Assembly (NCBI GenBank): GCA_020747065.1
Contig: JAGMVK010000014.1
Span: 1,054,001-1,118,000 of the forward strand
Direction: 5' to 3'
Source: Cadophora sp. MPI-SDFR-AT-0126
Lineage: Eukaryota > Ascomycota > Leotiomycetes > Helotiales > Ploettnerulaceae
DNA length: 64,000 nt
The notes beneath the pieces are model-generated. The model was not told the DNA's origin. It did no database searches and saw only the letters and a program-made list of their open reading frames with translations. Below, one piece after another: positions 35,322 to 46,510 of this stretch; positions within the stretch are counted from its first letter, which is position 1; each line of letters starts with the position of its first letter. Position numbers and translations under genes: made by a program.

Positions 35322-36347
35322 ATGCGTTTTGAACCTCAGCAACCGCTACCCCGGTTTATTAAAGACGCGCATCAACATCGCGAAGAGAAAGTCCGAACCA
35401 CTTCGTCGCTTCGACTTCACAGTTTCCTCTACAACTCAGATGCCTGCTCAGAAAATACAACCAAGACATTCCATCAATTTCCTCAACTCCCTCTAGAAAT
35501 TCAACTCTCAATCTGGCGCCTCGCTCTCCCCCGCTTCCGCATCCTCCAACCAATTCTCGACCGTGGCGGCGACATCCACTGCTTTCCGCTATGCAGAAAC
35601 CCTCGGCCACCACCACCACAAGATCCGTCAATTCTACAAGTCAACCAGCAATCACGGTCCGAAGCTCGACAGTTTTTCCACCCTCGAAACCTAGATCATT
35701 GCTCGAGTTCCACCTCAAATGTAATTGCAAATTCCAATCCCAGCCGTCGTCCTTGTAAGTACATCAGTCCTCGCTTCGACATCCTCTATTTCGACTCCCT
35801 TCTCGAGTTCGAGCCTAGTGAGGACTGCTTCAGTAATGTCCTTGCTCGGTGCGATTCCGTGGACGAGATGCTGGTTTGCGAGAATCTAGCTCTGAGACTG
35901 AAAAATGGGCGGAACATAGGGGAGCGATTCTTCATTTGGCTGTTGGTGTGGATTTGTTGGTTTCCGAGGTTAATGACGGTTTGGGTTGTTGTTGACGATG
36001 TGATGGATGAGTGGGAGCTGATAAAGGTGGAGAAGAACATCATGATGGCGTCGTGGAGAGCCAGGGAGAGGTTGAGGGATCGCATGAAAGAGTCGGAGGA
36101 GCTGAAAATCCTTGACGTTGGGCGGAAGGAGTGGATGGTACCAGATGTGGAGGTTATTTCGAGGGTGGTCTTCGAGACGGTTTGGTGGCGAGATTTGGGG
36201 AGTGCTTGGCCGGTGGACAGTTGTCTGAAACCTGTGAAGCAAATCGAGGAAGGACACTGTACAATTAAACCTACGAATGTGGAAGAGACCCACACCCATG
36301 GACGATTGATTGAGCGCAGGGACTGGTGGGATGTGGTGGTGGGGTAG
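35322..36347 (+). CDS. 2EXR-domain protein, intronless
   Basis: A single exon of 341 residues. The 2EXR signature starts near residue 50: FHQFPQLPLEIQLSIWRLAL followed by PRFRI. The second landmark, SILQVNQQSRSEARQFF, follows near residue 103, then RFDILYFDSLLEFEP around residue 150, the counterpart of the YFDFxxDTLYL block. The C-terminal third has a Trp-rich hydrophobic stretch (FFIWLLVWICWFPRLMTVW). Unlike the broken relative at 3679-5198 it has no intron and no stop. A 28-nt poly(A) tract begins 33 bp after its stop codon, raising the question of a retrocopy. Function is unknown for the whole family. Confidence 0.82.
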   Translation: MRFEPQQPLPRFIKDAHQHREEKVRTTSSLRLHSFLYNSDACSENTTKTFHQFPQLPLEIQLSIWRLALPRFRILQPILDRGGDIHCFPLCRNPRPPPPQDPSILQVNQQSRSEARQFFHPRNLDHCSSSTSNVIANSNPSRRPCKYISPRFDILYFDSLLEFEPSEDCFSNVLARCDSVDEMLVCENLALRLKNGRNIGERFFIWLLVWICWFPRLMTVWVVVDDVMDEWELIKVEKNIMMASWRARERLRDRMKESEELKILDVGRKEWMVPDVEVISRVVFETVWWRDLGSAWPVDSCLKPVKQIEEGHCTIKPTNVEETHTHGRLIERRDWWDVVVG

Positions 36348-36376
36348 AGTTTCAGGGAGTGGGAGAGGGCGAGGCT

Positions 36377-36379
<3 letters not shown>

Positions 36380-36407
<28 letters not shown>
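36380..36407 (+). repeat. poly(A) tract, about 28 nt
   Basis: An uninterrupted A run 33 bp downstream of the intronless 2EXR gene, in the orientation expected of a reverse-transcribed mRNA tail. It may equally be a simple repeat; a shorter run of about 24 A occurs at 5339-5362 away from any 3' end. Confidence 0.8.
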
Positions 36408-36410
<3 letters not shown>

Positions 36411-38726
36411 TAAGTAGTTGCAGTAATGTATCGTGATTTGGACTAATCTTAGAAATCTTGTGTGGCACAGAAATTGAACACAAAAATAGAGACAGGTAAG
36501 TTGTCGTGATCAAGTTTGACTTCACTTAGAGACACGAATACAGCTGACAAGCCTCACTGGATCCGAGATCCACAGGTGCAAGCAGGCGAGGGATCTATTC
36601 GAATAAAGACCAAGAAACTCACAAGATAATAACGAATGGAAGCCGAAAGACACAAGAGACCGAAATGTACTTCAGATAAGAAGCCCTGAATAAGATCGCT
36701 GGCATTTCCATGAGATCATATTTTTCAACTTTTGCTCTCGTCACTTCATACATGTTTGTGTAAGCCCTTTGGAGTCTTAAATTCCTGAAGTGAAGCGCGT
36801 CGAGTGCGAGCAGTCATTGCCGCGTCGCACAAAGACGTGCTGCTAATTCCCAGAAAGCGCTTTCTCTTGAAAAAATGTTGAAGATTCTCGTCACCTTTAA
36901 ATTACAAAGTTTCCGTGCTTGTGAGAGGAGAGGACCTGTTCGAGACACGAAGATCACTCCACACCTGCATCCTTGATGCCATAAAAGCAATGTAGTACTG
37001 TTGAGGCGATCTTGACTATATAGACAAGCATCTCGAAAGATTAGTGGGACAAATTCTGGGGTCCACAATTATCCGTTTTGGGCCCTGACTTTCTCAAAAG
37101 AATGGGAGTCATCTTATCTGTGACTGCAATTCCCCTCCTAAGCAAGTTTGAGTAACGCTAGTGAGCACAAGAGACAATTTGATGAATATTCTCGCCTGTT
37201 CGGTCTCGCTTACACGTGATTTCTGTGGAGCGTGAACAGTTGCGGAGTATCATCACTAATGGGTAGTGCCAGCCAGCCCTAAGCCCCCACCAGGGCCGTT
37301 TGATTTGTTGGGGCTGAGGAGCACGTTAACATGTACAAGGGAAAGAGCCGACAATTTCTTCTATCAATTCAAAAGTATATCATAGGTGTACGGGAATGAA
37401 GGTGATCGAGCTATCTCGGCTACCCATATACATATTAGTTCATATCGATGAGTGTCACAATGCATGTGGTGATGGTCTGATGGACAAAGAAACACTTTTT
37501 TCCCTTGATCTACCCAGTTTTCAAGCTTCAAGTCTCAATACACTTCCCAAGTAGGGTCGTACAGATCGATTAGGCTTGAGTTGTAATCCCGGAAATACTC
37601 GAGGGTTGGTTCAGCAACAGAATTGATCTCAAGGGAGACAGCTAGTCCAGTGGAGCAAAGAAAAGTGTTGACATTGACGATGATCCTAGATAGTGGTCTT
37701 GACACCAAAGTCAGACATAACCTCTCCTTTCCTTAGTTTTCTTTTGTGGAAGACTTGGTAGCGACGTTGCTGGGCCGAGTAAAGTTGCCTTGACCGTAAT
37801 CAGAGAAGGTATACAATGAATCCTCAAGTTGAGATTGTTCTGGGAAGAGGAATACAAGAGAGCAGGCTCTGGTATACGAGCTTGGGATGTCGAAATCGAA
37901 GATTGAGCTGACGCCGGATAAGAATCATTTCCCGCCTTCAGCTTGTTCGTTATCAGCTGCGATCCTTCGAAGTGTCAAGGGACCAATGATAATGCTACAT
38001 CGTCACTCATTCATACCACCTGGATTGATTGTCAGATTGAGGTGGTGGTAGTGTCAATTAGCCTAGACCAAACAGAGAACCAAAGCGAGACCACTCGTGC
38101 TCATTCACACTAATACCTTGATTGACATGGGACAACAACACCGATCAATGACGCACGGGTACGATGTCATTGTGGACTATGGGAACCATGGCTTGTTCAA
38201 TCGGGTTCAAGGAGGAGCGAATTTTTGGGGACAAGCTCAGTCTTAGTCTCGAGATCTTTTGTTTGCAACTCTTTACGATCTTCTGAAACTTTTTCTTGGT
38301 CATCTTTCGTTCACTTAGTACTCTGTAATGGAAACGACGAACAATCCAATTGCTTCTTTGTTCTCGACAACAAACAACTCATATCCGTTTCAGACCATAA
38401 TTTCAACGTCATGAAACAGTGTCACCGAAAGCGGACAAAAGGTTCTCTAGACCCGTAGCTCTTTGACTATTATGCGATGATCTATTCAAGTTCTTTGTCG
38501 TTGGGGTCCAATTGTAATTGAGTATCAGTTGACGCGAATATAATAGCGCTTTCAGAATTTGTGGGACTCACGATGGTGACCCATCCAGGAAGTGTGTTGT
38601 TCTGTATCTTGAGATTGATTTGAAACTATGATTGTTTTATGGCTGAGAACAAGGGTCCCGAGTTGCTATATAATCATCTTATGTAGTATGCCGGCACAGT
38701 CGTCTCGTCAAACACTACTCATCAAA
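36408..38726. other. gene-poor stretch
   Basis: No gene seen in about 2.3 kb; the longest frames (36814-37068, 38225-38458) are short and unlike protein. A TATATAA box at 38667-38673 near the right end belongs to the next gene. Confidence 0.5.
38667..38673 (+). promoter_or_regulatory. TATA box of the 38727 gene
   Basis: TATATAA lies 54-60 bp before the chosen start codon, which places transcription start close to 38700 and argues against the farther upstream in-frame ATGs. Confidence 0.45.
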
Positions 38727-39332
38727 ATGGCTTCTCAAGAAACACCAAATCAATGCTCAGCCGCGGAACTGCCAGGCAGTCCTGTCTCATGGTGGTCCGA
38801 CGCAATTTTCGTGGGAGTTCCTCGGCCTGTTAGGGCAATTAAAATCGGTGTAGCGGCTGACCGAGGCTGGAAACGGACAGTTCGCCTCTCACTTGTGCAG
38901 AATGGCGAGACCTATCCTCCAGTTATCATTGTGATCCTGCAATCAGATTTGCACATCAAATTGGCAGATCTGGGTCCTGTGGACTTCCAGTCAAAGCTCC
39001 CCCCTAGTGTCGCTCTTGAGTTCGAATTCGACCATCCAGAGGATGATGAGCCTGGTAAACCACGGATCGTGCTCATCGAACAACCTCCAATTTTCATGGT
39101 CCGTCTTTCTGCAACTCGGCTGATCTCGCATGATCCAGATCAGAGTTTGATGCTCTCCAAAGGGAACGAGCTGAAGGTAAGGGTCCGCGAGTCTTATCTC
39201 CCCTTCATGAGAGAGAAAACTTCTCCAGGCCCGTTCCCGATCGATATCGATTATTCAAAAGCCGACTTTTGGAAGAAAGATGCAAATGAACATAATTGCA
39301 TCCCTTTTTCCGGCGAAAAGGCATCCCAATAG
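38727..39332 (+). CDS. hypothetical protein, 201 residues
   Basis: Single exon starting at the ATG in the context ATCAAAATGG; an in-frame ATG at about 38690 would add 12 residues. The sequence has regular alternation typical of a folded beta-rich protein: AIKIGVAADRGWKRTVRLSL, then VIIVILQSDLHIKLADLG, VALEFEFDHPEDDEPGKPRI and PIFMVRLSATRLISH. Codon use is fungal-coding throughout. There is no signal peptide or membrane helix. I do not recognise the family. Confidence 0.7.
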   Translation: MASQETPNQCSAAELPGSPVSWWSDAIFVGVPRPVRAIKIGVAADRGWKRTVRLSLVQNGETYPPVIIVILQSDLHIKLADLGPVDFQSKLPPSVALEFEFDHPEDDEPGKPRIVLIEQPPIFMVRLSATRLISHDPDQSLMLSKGNELKVRVRESYLPFMREKTSPGPFPIDIDYSKADFWKKDANEHNCIPFSGEKASQ

Positions 39333-39793
39333 AGAGACTAAAATGAATATTTTGCATTAGATTGGATGTTATACTTCATATGTCAACTTGTGCCAATTAA
39401 AACGACATCTCGAATCAAAAAAATGATAGTTCAATCCCTTTGTGGATGGTGATCAAGTTTCCGATTCCTGCTGCCGATTTTCCATTTGCTCATTTGACAT
39501 TCATCACAATCTTGCTCAATACTTTGCATGGCTTATTTCTTTCTTCTAATTTTCTTCCCTGATGGATTTCCTTCATTTGAGGAGATCGCTAAATAGTTCA
39601 GAGGTTGTACCGTAGTCTATCATTCCCAGGTTTTTAATGCTTCAAGCAATCCAAAACATACTGACAAGGTTGCCCGATGATATCGTCAATCCATACACAG
39701 CTGTCAAGTCTTGATGCGAATGACCTCAGCCCACTCGATTGAAGAATGAGCAAACGATAAACATTAACTTAGATTAAATCGATCAACACATTT
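39333..39793. other. intergenic between convergent genes
   Basis: AT-rich spacer that holds the 3' ends of the 38727 gene and the lipase gene. Nothing else seen. Confidence 0.5.
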
Positions 39794-40849
39794 CTACCAT
39801 CCAATTGGACCTTGGCATGCAGATATAACACCCAAGTAATGATTATGCGCATCTCCAGAAATTGGAATCAACCCCGTCCCAGCATTACAACCTGTACTCC
39901 CCAACCCCTCACAAACAACCACATTCTCCTTCTCATACACATCCGTTGTCGCAGTACCGTTAGTGAGCCAGTATTCCGGACTCGTATGCTCGTATCCAAT
40001 CAAAGACGGTGGGATTTGCGGCACAGGGTCGTTCTCATGCGTTATCCTATAATTTCCACCCTCCTGAGCGGTGACAAAAGTCGCGAAAGCAGCATTCCCG
40101 ACCCGTGGCGAACCGTAGGTATAGACATCTGCTTTGATCCCCATACTTCTCAATTCAGCTCCGGCAAGCGTGCCAACTGCACCGCCGATACTGTGGCCTG
40201 TTACGACGACAGCGTAATCGGGATGAGCAGCTTTTGCCGTCGTAACAGCATCCAGAATGACAGTGCGCCGTTCATCCCATCCTTTGGCGAAACCAGAGTG
40301 CACCGTACATGCTTTACAACCGGCGAGGGTGTAAGCAATCTGGACGAATGAGAAATTGGCGAGCCAGTTGCGGATTGTGTTGCCTGAGCCAGCAAACGCT
40401 ATGATAATCAGAGACTTGGCAGGGTTGAGAGCGACGAAGCCTTTGATATTCGTGACAGACGAGTCGTTACTACAACATGTCAGAAGAGTTGAGTAGGCCA
40501 AAGGCTTTGGAAGAATGGGTATCATACGAGCCTCCGAATCCAACGATTGAAGTCACCGCGTCGGCTTCAATTTCAGGACATACGCCAGGCGGACAGGTGA
40601 TGAGTGATCCGACAGTTGCGTTCTCGTTTGTGGGGCAGTAAGATGCTGCCGTCGCATTGGCAAAGTACTTGAAACTGTCCAGAACAGCTTCTGGAATGCC
40701 GACCACTGTGTTGGCTATTCCATTTTGTCAATTCGCGATGGTCTAGAAAGTCAGATCGGGTTCTTACTTGTTGCACGTTCAACCACGAAGGGAATAGCGG
40801 CAGCAGAAGTCAGCAGGATGCCGTAAGTTCCGAAGATAGAAAGTCTCAT
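39794..40849 (-). CDS. secreted class 3 lipase / feruloyl esterase-like
   Basis: Three exons (40849-40768, 40714-40528, 40469-39794) sum to 945 nt and 314 residues. The first 18 residues (MRLSIFGTYGILLTSAAA) form a signal peptide. The mature protein shows the class 3 lipase plan: NIKGFVALNP then LIIIAFAGSGN as oxyanion loop, VHSGFAKGW, the nucleophile motif VVTGHSIGGA with Ser183, ADVYTYGSPRVGN, an acid Asp237 in HENDPVPQIPP, and the His in DAHNHYLG (His300 or 298). Cysteine pairs match extracellular disulfides. Such enzymes hydrolyse triacylglycerols or feruloyl esters outside the cell. At the oxyanion position it has AGSG where many lipases have RGT, as in some fungal members. Confidence 0.92.
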
Positions 40850-41083
40850 TCTCGTTGTTTCCTTCCTATATTATAGGATCCTGCGATTCTCCTGAGAATA
40901 TTCGCGAGACTAGCTTGTCTAGTGGATGTTAATAGATACTGATTCCAAAAACTACAAAATTCACAACTGCCTTAGAAGTCTTTTTAGTCTTCCTATCAAT
41001 CATCGATGACATTGTAGCGCTATCGAAAAGTCGGAGAGAGCTTCTTCGGCCGACCATCGCGCGGAGATGAAGCCCAATACAGT

Positions 41084-41144
41084 GATCTCGCTTCTTCATG
41101 ACCCCCTTTTTGGCGGGGTCGAATCTCGCTTGCCAAGCGAGATC
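41084..41144. repeat. nested inverted repeats
   Basis: GATCTCGCTT (41084-41093) pairs exactly with AAGCGAGATC (41135-41144). Inside it GACCCC (41100-41105) pairs with GGGGTC (41115-41120), and ATCTCGCTT (41123-41131) pairs with AAGCGAGAT (41135-41143) over a 3-nt loop. The outer and inner right arms compete, so the two long stems exclude each other. Confidence 0.7.
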
Positions 41145-41300
41145 TTAATGATCTGACCGATTTGACGTTTCGGAGATTGCGGGTAATGGCATTCCAATGC
41201 AATTCCCATGAAGAGATGAATGCATATTTGGACAAAATATTTGAATCTGAGGTGATCCAGAAATACCCTGAGCCATATAATACCGAGGAACTTACCGAGG
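41125..41300 (+). pseudogene. possible exon relic
   Basis: Plus-strand frame reading LAKRDLNDLTDLTFRRLRVM, then a helix-like segment NSHEEMNAYLDKIFESEVIQ, ending at a GTAAGA donor-like site at 41300. An overlapping frame just upstream reads ESRLPSEILM, like the start of an F-box, so this may be a frameshifted F-box gene fragment. No start, no downstream exon and no family match beyond this resemblance. Confidence 0.25.
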
Positions 41301-42942
41301 TAAGATTTGTCTCTATTGTCCTAGCGCTTCTAAATGTCCATGCTGTGATCTTACTCACTCGTTAGCACGATATATTAAGCTGTAGTGCAAGTTCATGCAT
41401 GTCTTCATTTGACTCGGGCCGGTGTACGCGAGGAACAGTAGAATTACAGACATATCATGATATAGGAAAACTGACCATGTTCCACATTGACCAGTTCTAG
41501 CTGCCATTCAGCTTGATATGGCGCCTCCAGAGATGCTACGGCATCTGTAGCGTGGGCGATATCTCAGATATCTTGTTCTTCCATCTCGCTTTCTGAGAGG
41601 GGGGGCAAAAGTTCTAGGCAAGCCAAGCTTTCCTTCCACAAGTGCTCGCCTCGAGCGGGAATTACCCACAAGTGTTAGTGGATGGTAAGTCTTGCTCTGT
41701 GCTCGTGGTCAAGACATGCATTCAATTCGTAGTGCTGGTGTTATCAATGTTCGGATTTTGCATCATTCAGACAGGACTTTAAGGATCGAATATCCCATTC
41801 ATTTCGTAAGTTAGAGAGACGTCAATTCCAAAACATACCAAGATATTGTCCCACTTCTCGGAGAATAGTTCTTGCTTTCCAACATCACAAACTGTTCCGT
41901 CCATTTATGTAGCGCAAAGCCTCGGCACCCCAAGGGTCCACTGACACCTCACCGCGTTGAACGTTCCCCAGGCACCTCCATGACAAAAGTACCAGCTGCC
42001 TGTGCTTTGACCGCTGTGCCGCACATAAGGCTGAACAGCTCTCTATCCCAATCAAGGAGGAGCTCATGATGATCGGATGAAAATTCCCAGTCCGGGTAAC
42101 ACCCGTACAGGGTCTGGGTGGTGAGAACTTAAATAGATAGCACACCAGCAGCGACGCGAAGATTGTGATTTGTTCGTTACCGGGGCCTTGCTGCATGAAC
42201 AGGCATTCTCGTAAATGCTTGGAAAAACCGATAGGGAAAGAGCGGCGGATATGTATAGTAAAACCTAAGTTGATGAAAGTTTGGGAATTTTTTGGGAAGA
42301 TGAAAAGCATCTAAACGCTGGGATCGAGACCAGGATTTAAGTTTATCGATAAACATGCAAGACAGAAATACATCCCCGGTGGTCCGTCAATCACAACCCT
42401 AGGAAGAAATTTTACCAGATGTGTCGTAGATTGGAAACAAGGTTCTCTCCACACAGCCCCCAAGCCTCTTTCTTTAGCGATGTGAACCATGACCACGCGA
42501 CACGGTGTTGTCTGTTCTGCAAGCCAGCCGCTGTGAATCCTTCTTGACGGCTTTGGCAAATATCTTTATCGCCAATTGGTCACCAAAAAGCTTGTTTGGG
42601 TGACGGAATTATTTTTACCTCTGGACATGAGACGAAGGAGCGGGATGGCGGGCCGTTTCTACTGTAATGATGTTGGCTGCGGGAAGCGACATGTGAGTGC
42701 GCGAAGTAAGTTGTGCTGTAGATGATGCAGGCTATCGGATTGCATAAGGTACACTTGAATTCAGTGAAAATCAGATTGAAGAATTTATCAGCTCGATCTG
42801 TTGGTATGTACTGGGCATCGCAACGTTACTCCTCTCAAATGTACAATTCAGTTTGGCATCATCGCTGGCATGTCACCCTCTCGCCCTCCACCGCTGGTCA
42901 GGCCTGAGTCAACGCTCCGAAGGCTTGCATATTCCCGCATAA

Positions 42943-45325
42943 TTACTTCAGCCACACCCAAATCCAATTGACGAATGTGCGTCCATTATCCTTCGAGAGT
43001 CCGTTATCAGGAAACTCCAATTTCCCCTTTCGCTTCTCGCTGGAGGCTTGGATGGTATTGCGCAGGTCGTTGGACCGTTCTGGACCCCATTGGCTGAAGT
43101 GGAAGCCATGGCGTTTGATCTTGTAGCCTAGAATAAGTAGGAAGAAAACGGGGATCTGCAGTGACGATACTCAAGTTAGATCATGTCTACAAGGGGGCTG
43201 GGAAGGAAAGGATCAGATCGGGATATATTTACCCCGATGTATGAAGCAATGAACCTGCGTATGTCGAAAGGATCTTCGAGAAATGCAGCGACACCGTTAA
43301 ATATAAGAAGAATGATACATGCGACCATTCCGTAGGCTGCCTTGAGCCATTGACCGTGCGATTTGTACGGATATCGTGGATGGTCGCGGTCATACATCGC
43401 TGCTTGGGCTTCAGAAGTATTGCCATATAATTTGACGTCTTCAAGTCTGTCGGTACCGACAATCAGCTTTTGATTAGTGACTTGAAGGGAAAAGAGCTAC
43501 TCACGTTTTGAAGAAGCTGAGATAAGTTCCGCATACAGTGGCGTACACAATCAAAAATGTGACTGTGCAGTTGGATGCCAGCTCGCTCAGTCTCTGTATC
43601 AATTAGCACTCAGCTTCCGAGAGAGAGAAATCATACTCACCTCCCCAGGTGTTCCGGTCCGTCCCATGTAGCCAATAAGCATCATCGCAGCGGTGACCAA
43701 GACAGCTCGAATTGGAACACCAGATCTACATGCTCGAAGTCTCCTTGTGATGAACTCAGGTCCAGTCTGATCCTGTAATGCCAGGGTATGCAACACTCTC
43801 GACGCCACATACATCGAGTTGATAGCACATGTGAATGACGAGAAGACGAAAATTGCGTTGAAGAAGTGAGCAGCAGCTGGTAGTCCGGCTTCGACAACAG
43901 CGATGATGAACGGTGACTTGGCACCGACGGATTGGGCTTTGCCGTTGATGAACGGATGATCTCTTGGAACCACGAACGAGACCATGAGCATCGCAAGTGC
44001 GTAGAGAGTGATTATTCGAAGATTGATCTTTCGAGCCCCCATCTTCATACTTTCGGCGTCCGCAAGAGACTTACTTTCTGCGGCCGTTGAAGCAATAATG
44101 TCCATCCCGACGTATGCGAAGATTGCATGAACAATTGTGGTCCACATCGCAAGGAAGGTACCGATGGCGCCCTTAATGTCTCGCTGGAGGTTTCCATCTT
44201 CGTCTTTGACGTGGTACGTTGGATTGAAGAATGAATACGGCGAGTCCCAGTCTATCTTGAGATCAGCGCCGGAAAGAGCATTAACCACAGGAAAACTTAC
44301 ATCTCGATCCAATCGTTTGTGAGTAGTATGCATCTGCTCGTGCTTCCAATCCTGTTAGCATTATGCGGTGAATCTGATTTAAGCCCCACTCACGCTTCAT
44401 GATACCCAAAATGAGCATCAGCATAATGAGCATCACAATGAAGGTAATTTTGATGCAGCCGAAAACGTATTCAAGCTCACCGAAGACCTATAAGAGCTAA
44501 TTAGCATCATTACACTTCAAAAGCTGGGATTGATGACCTACCCTGACTGGAAACATGTTGATGACTATCACAATCACCAGAAAGAGTGAAATCCAAACGG
44601 CATTATCAACGTTGTTTCCGGTTGACCAGTTGAGGTAGGTTCTCCCATCATCGTACCGAAACTTAATTGTGTTTGATACAGCCACTAGCTCGTCTGCAGC
44701 AAGTACAGCATATGCGAACCTTTGAAATCAGAATGGTGGACTGGAAGCTCGATATCCAGGTTGCTGAGACTTACCAGTACATCCATCCGACAGCGAATCC
44801 TACGCCACGATCAAGAAACCGTCTCGGGAACTCCATAACAGGTGCGTTTACTGGCATCAGAGCCGTCATCTCGCATAGGGATGAGATGATCGAGGATATG
44901 ACTGTGCCCATGAGAATGTAAGAAAGCACTGAACCACCAGCCCCAGCGACCGCGAGAGAAGTTCCACATCCAAGAAATAGACCGTTTCCAATCGTGCCAG
45001 AGAATGCTATCATGTTGATGTGCCGTTCTTTCAACACTCTCCTGCCATACCGTCAGAAATTTTGAACTTGCTATATGGCCAGAGTGACGCACCACACGCT
45101 CTCCCCTTTAGGATCCTTCCGCTCGTCAACATTTCCCACTTCGTCGATGGACGGAGTTCGAGGATATTCGATGTCAGGACTGACTGGTGATCGGGTGGTA
45201 TCATTGAGGTATTCGTAGACCCTCGGAGAGACTACTTCAGGCTTCTCGTGATCCATAGTTGAGACTGAAGTTGACACTGACATTGGCGTATCACAAGAGG
45301 AGGCTGCAAAGTGTTGAAGTGGCAT
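42943..45325 (-). CDS. APC-family amino-acid permease (fungal YAT type)
   Basis: A multi-exon gene. Exon 1 (45325 or 45283 to 45093) encodes the Ser/Pro-rich cytosolic N terminus; exon 2 (45041-44775) begins VLKERHINMIAFSGTIGNGL, the first-helix signature of fungal amino-acid permeases, and continues with TALMPVNAP and FLDRGVGFAVGWMYW. Later exons carry FGELEYVFGCIKITFIVML, IFAYVGMDIIASTAAES, FSSFTCAINSMYVASRVLH and RAVLVTAAMMLIGYMG, and the last ends in the usual LGYKIKRHGFHF-containing cytosolic tail with stop at 42943-42945. About 12 helices fit. It should import amino acids at the plasma membrane by proton symport; specificity is not readable. Two start codons are possible (45325, MPLQHFAAS; 45283, MSVSTSVS). 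Several inner junctions were checked only by eye. Confidence 0.87.
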
Positions 45326-46510
45326 CCACACTTGAGAAATACAGGCGAGACTTGGAACTTGTAAACATGTGCAGCCCAGGGCTCTTATCTCGCTGGCACT
45401 AAAAGAAGAACAGCCTTGGTGCAGGAAAAAGATCAGGTGAAGGAATGAATGCCTGCAGACGTGTCACACAAGGTCCCCCGCCCTGTTACGCCCAACCATA
45501 AATCAACAAGACTATATTGCACCATAAATAGTCGCGTACCGCAAGACTGGCAACCATGATCTCCCACCCCCTGACACAGAGATTGGCGTGGTACATCTCT
45601 TTATTGCCGATCCATAGCAAATTGGGGACACTGCAGATGAACCCGGCAAGGATAGACAGCTGGACAAGAAAGGACCAATAGGCTATCATAGTCCTGCGGC
45701 CATACCGTTGAAAAGGAGAAAGTGAACTTGACTTGGCATGCGGAGAGTCTCCTAGCTCACGGCATCGGGAGCGCCTGAGTGGCACGATATTGGAGCTGGA
45801 AAGCCACCTTACAGGCACTCGTTCCAGGGTGTGATGAAGTGAACTATGCCCCCACAGCCTCCTCTGAGTTCCAAAAGAGCTCTCAACACTAACCGTCAAA
45901 TTTCCCTGTACTTTAAAGACAACAAAAGTACCATAGGGAATTCGGATGCTACACATCGTGGGCTGAGTTGCAAACAAGTACAACGGGCTTTTTGGCACAG
46001 TTATGCCAGAAAGGAACATTCGGGGTAAAGTTTCTCGAGGCTTCGCCAAGTGTAACCATGTCCAAGTGTCTGCCCGTCCCTGGTAACAGCATCCACGGGG
46101 CCCAGAACCAGTCGTAATTGAAGAGCCCTGACAGCCCTGTCAGCCACCCCTCCCTTCTGCATAACACCCTGACCCAGCCTGAGCTGTCCCTGTCACTCTC
46201 CCTGTCTTCTGTCCCTCATCGGCGGCTCCCAAACTCAGGTCGCTAAACAAGCTGTGCCTGCCTACCTGCTCGTGCTCGTCACCGTGCTGTGACTCTGCCC
46301 CTCCTCCAAGGTTGCAATCAAATAAGGTCCAGGTGCTCTCCCACGCTCACGGTCGCATCTCCAAAATCTCACCACATCATCATCATCATCATCCCAACTA
46401 TACGTGCGTTAACCTTAAATCAACCGTCAACAACAACCCCAGCGCGACACCCAGAAGACAGAATTCTATGCGGCACAGCACTCCAAACCCTCACCGGGTC
46501 GCTGGCTGCG
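45326..46510. other. divergent promoter region
   Basis: Lies between the permease (-) and the 46511 gene (+). The open frame at 45486-46049 on the minus strand was judged spurious. A CAT trinucleotide run lies at about 46375-46393. Confidence 0.5.

Larger units (their letters stand above)
40850..42942. other. gene-poor stretch with hairpins and a decayed exon
   Basis: No intact gene. 41084-41144 forms nested hairpins, and 41125-41300 on the plus strand reads like an exon. Frames at 41885-42559 on the minus strand are not protein-like. Confidence 0.5.

Noticed and set aside
38000..46000. Secretory or metabolic gene cluster (lipase, permease, aminotransferase nearby)
   Set aside because: No backbone biosynthetic gene, no shared promoter motif seen, and wide spacing; proximity alone is not evidence.
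45486..46049. 187-codon minus-strand frame in the promoter between permease and propeller genes
   Set aside because: Composition looks random, no domain or splice partner, and it fills the space expected for two divergent promoters.
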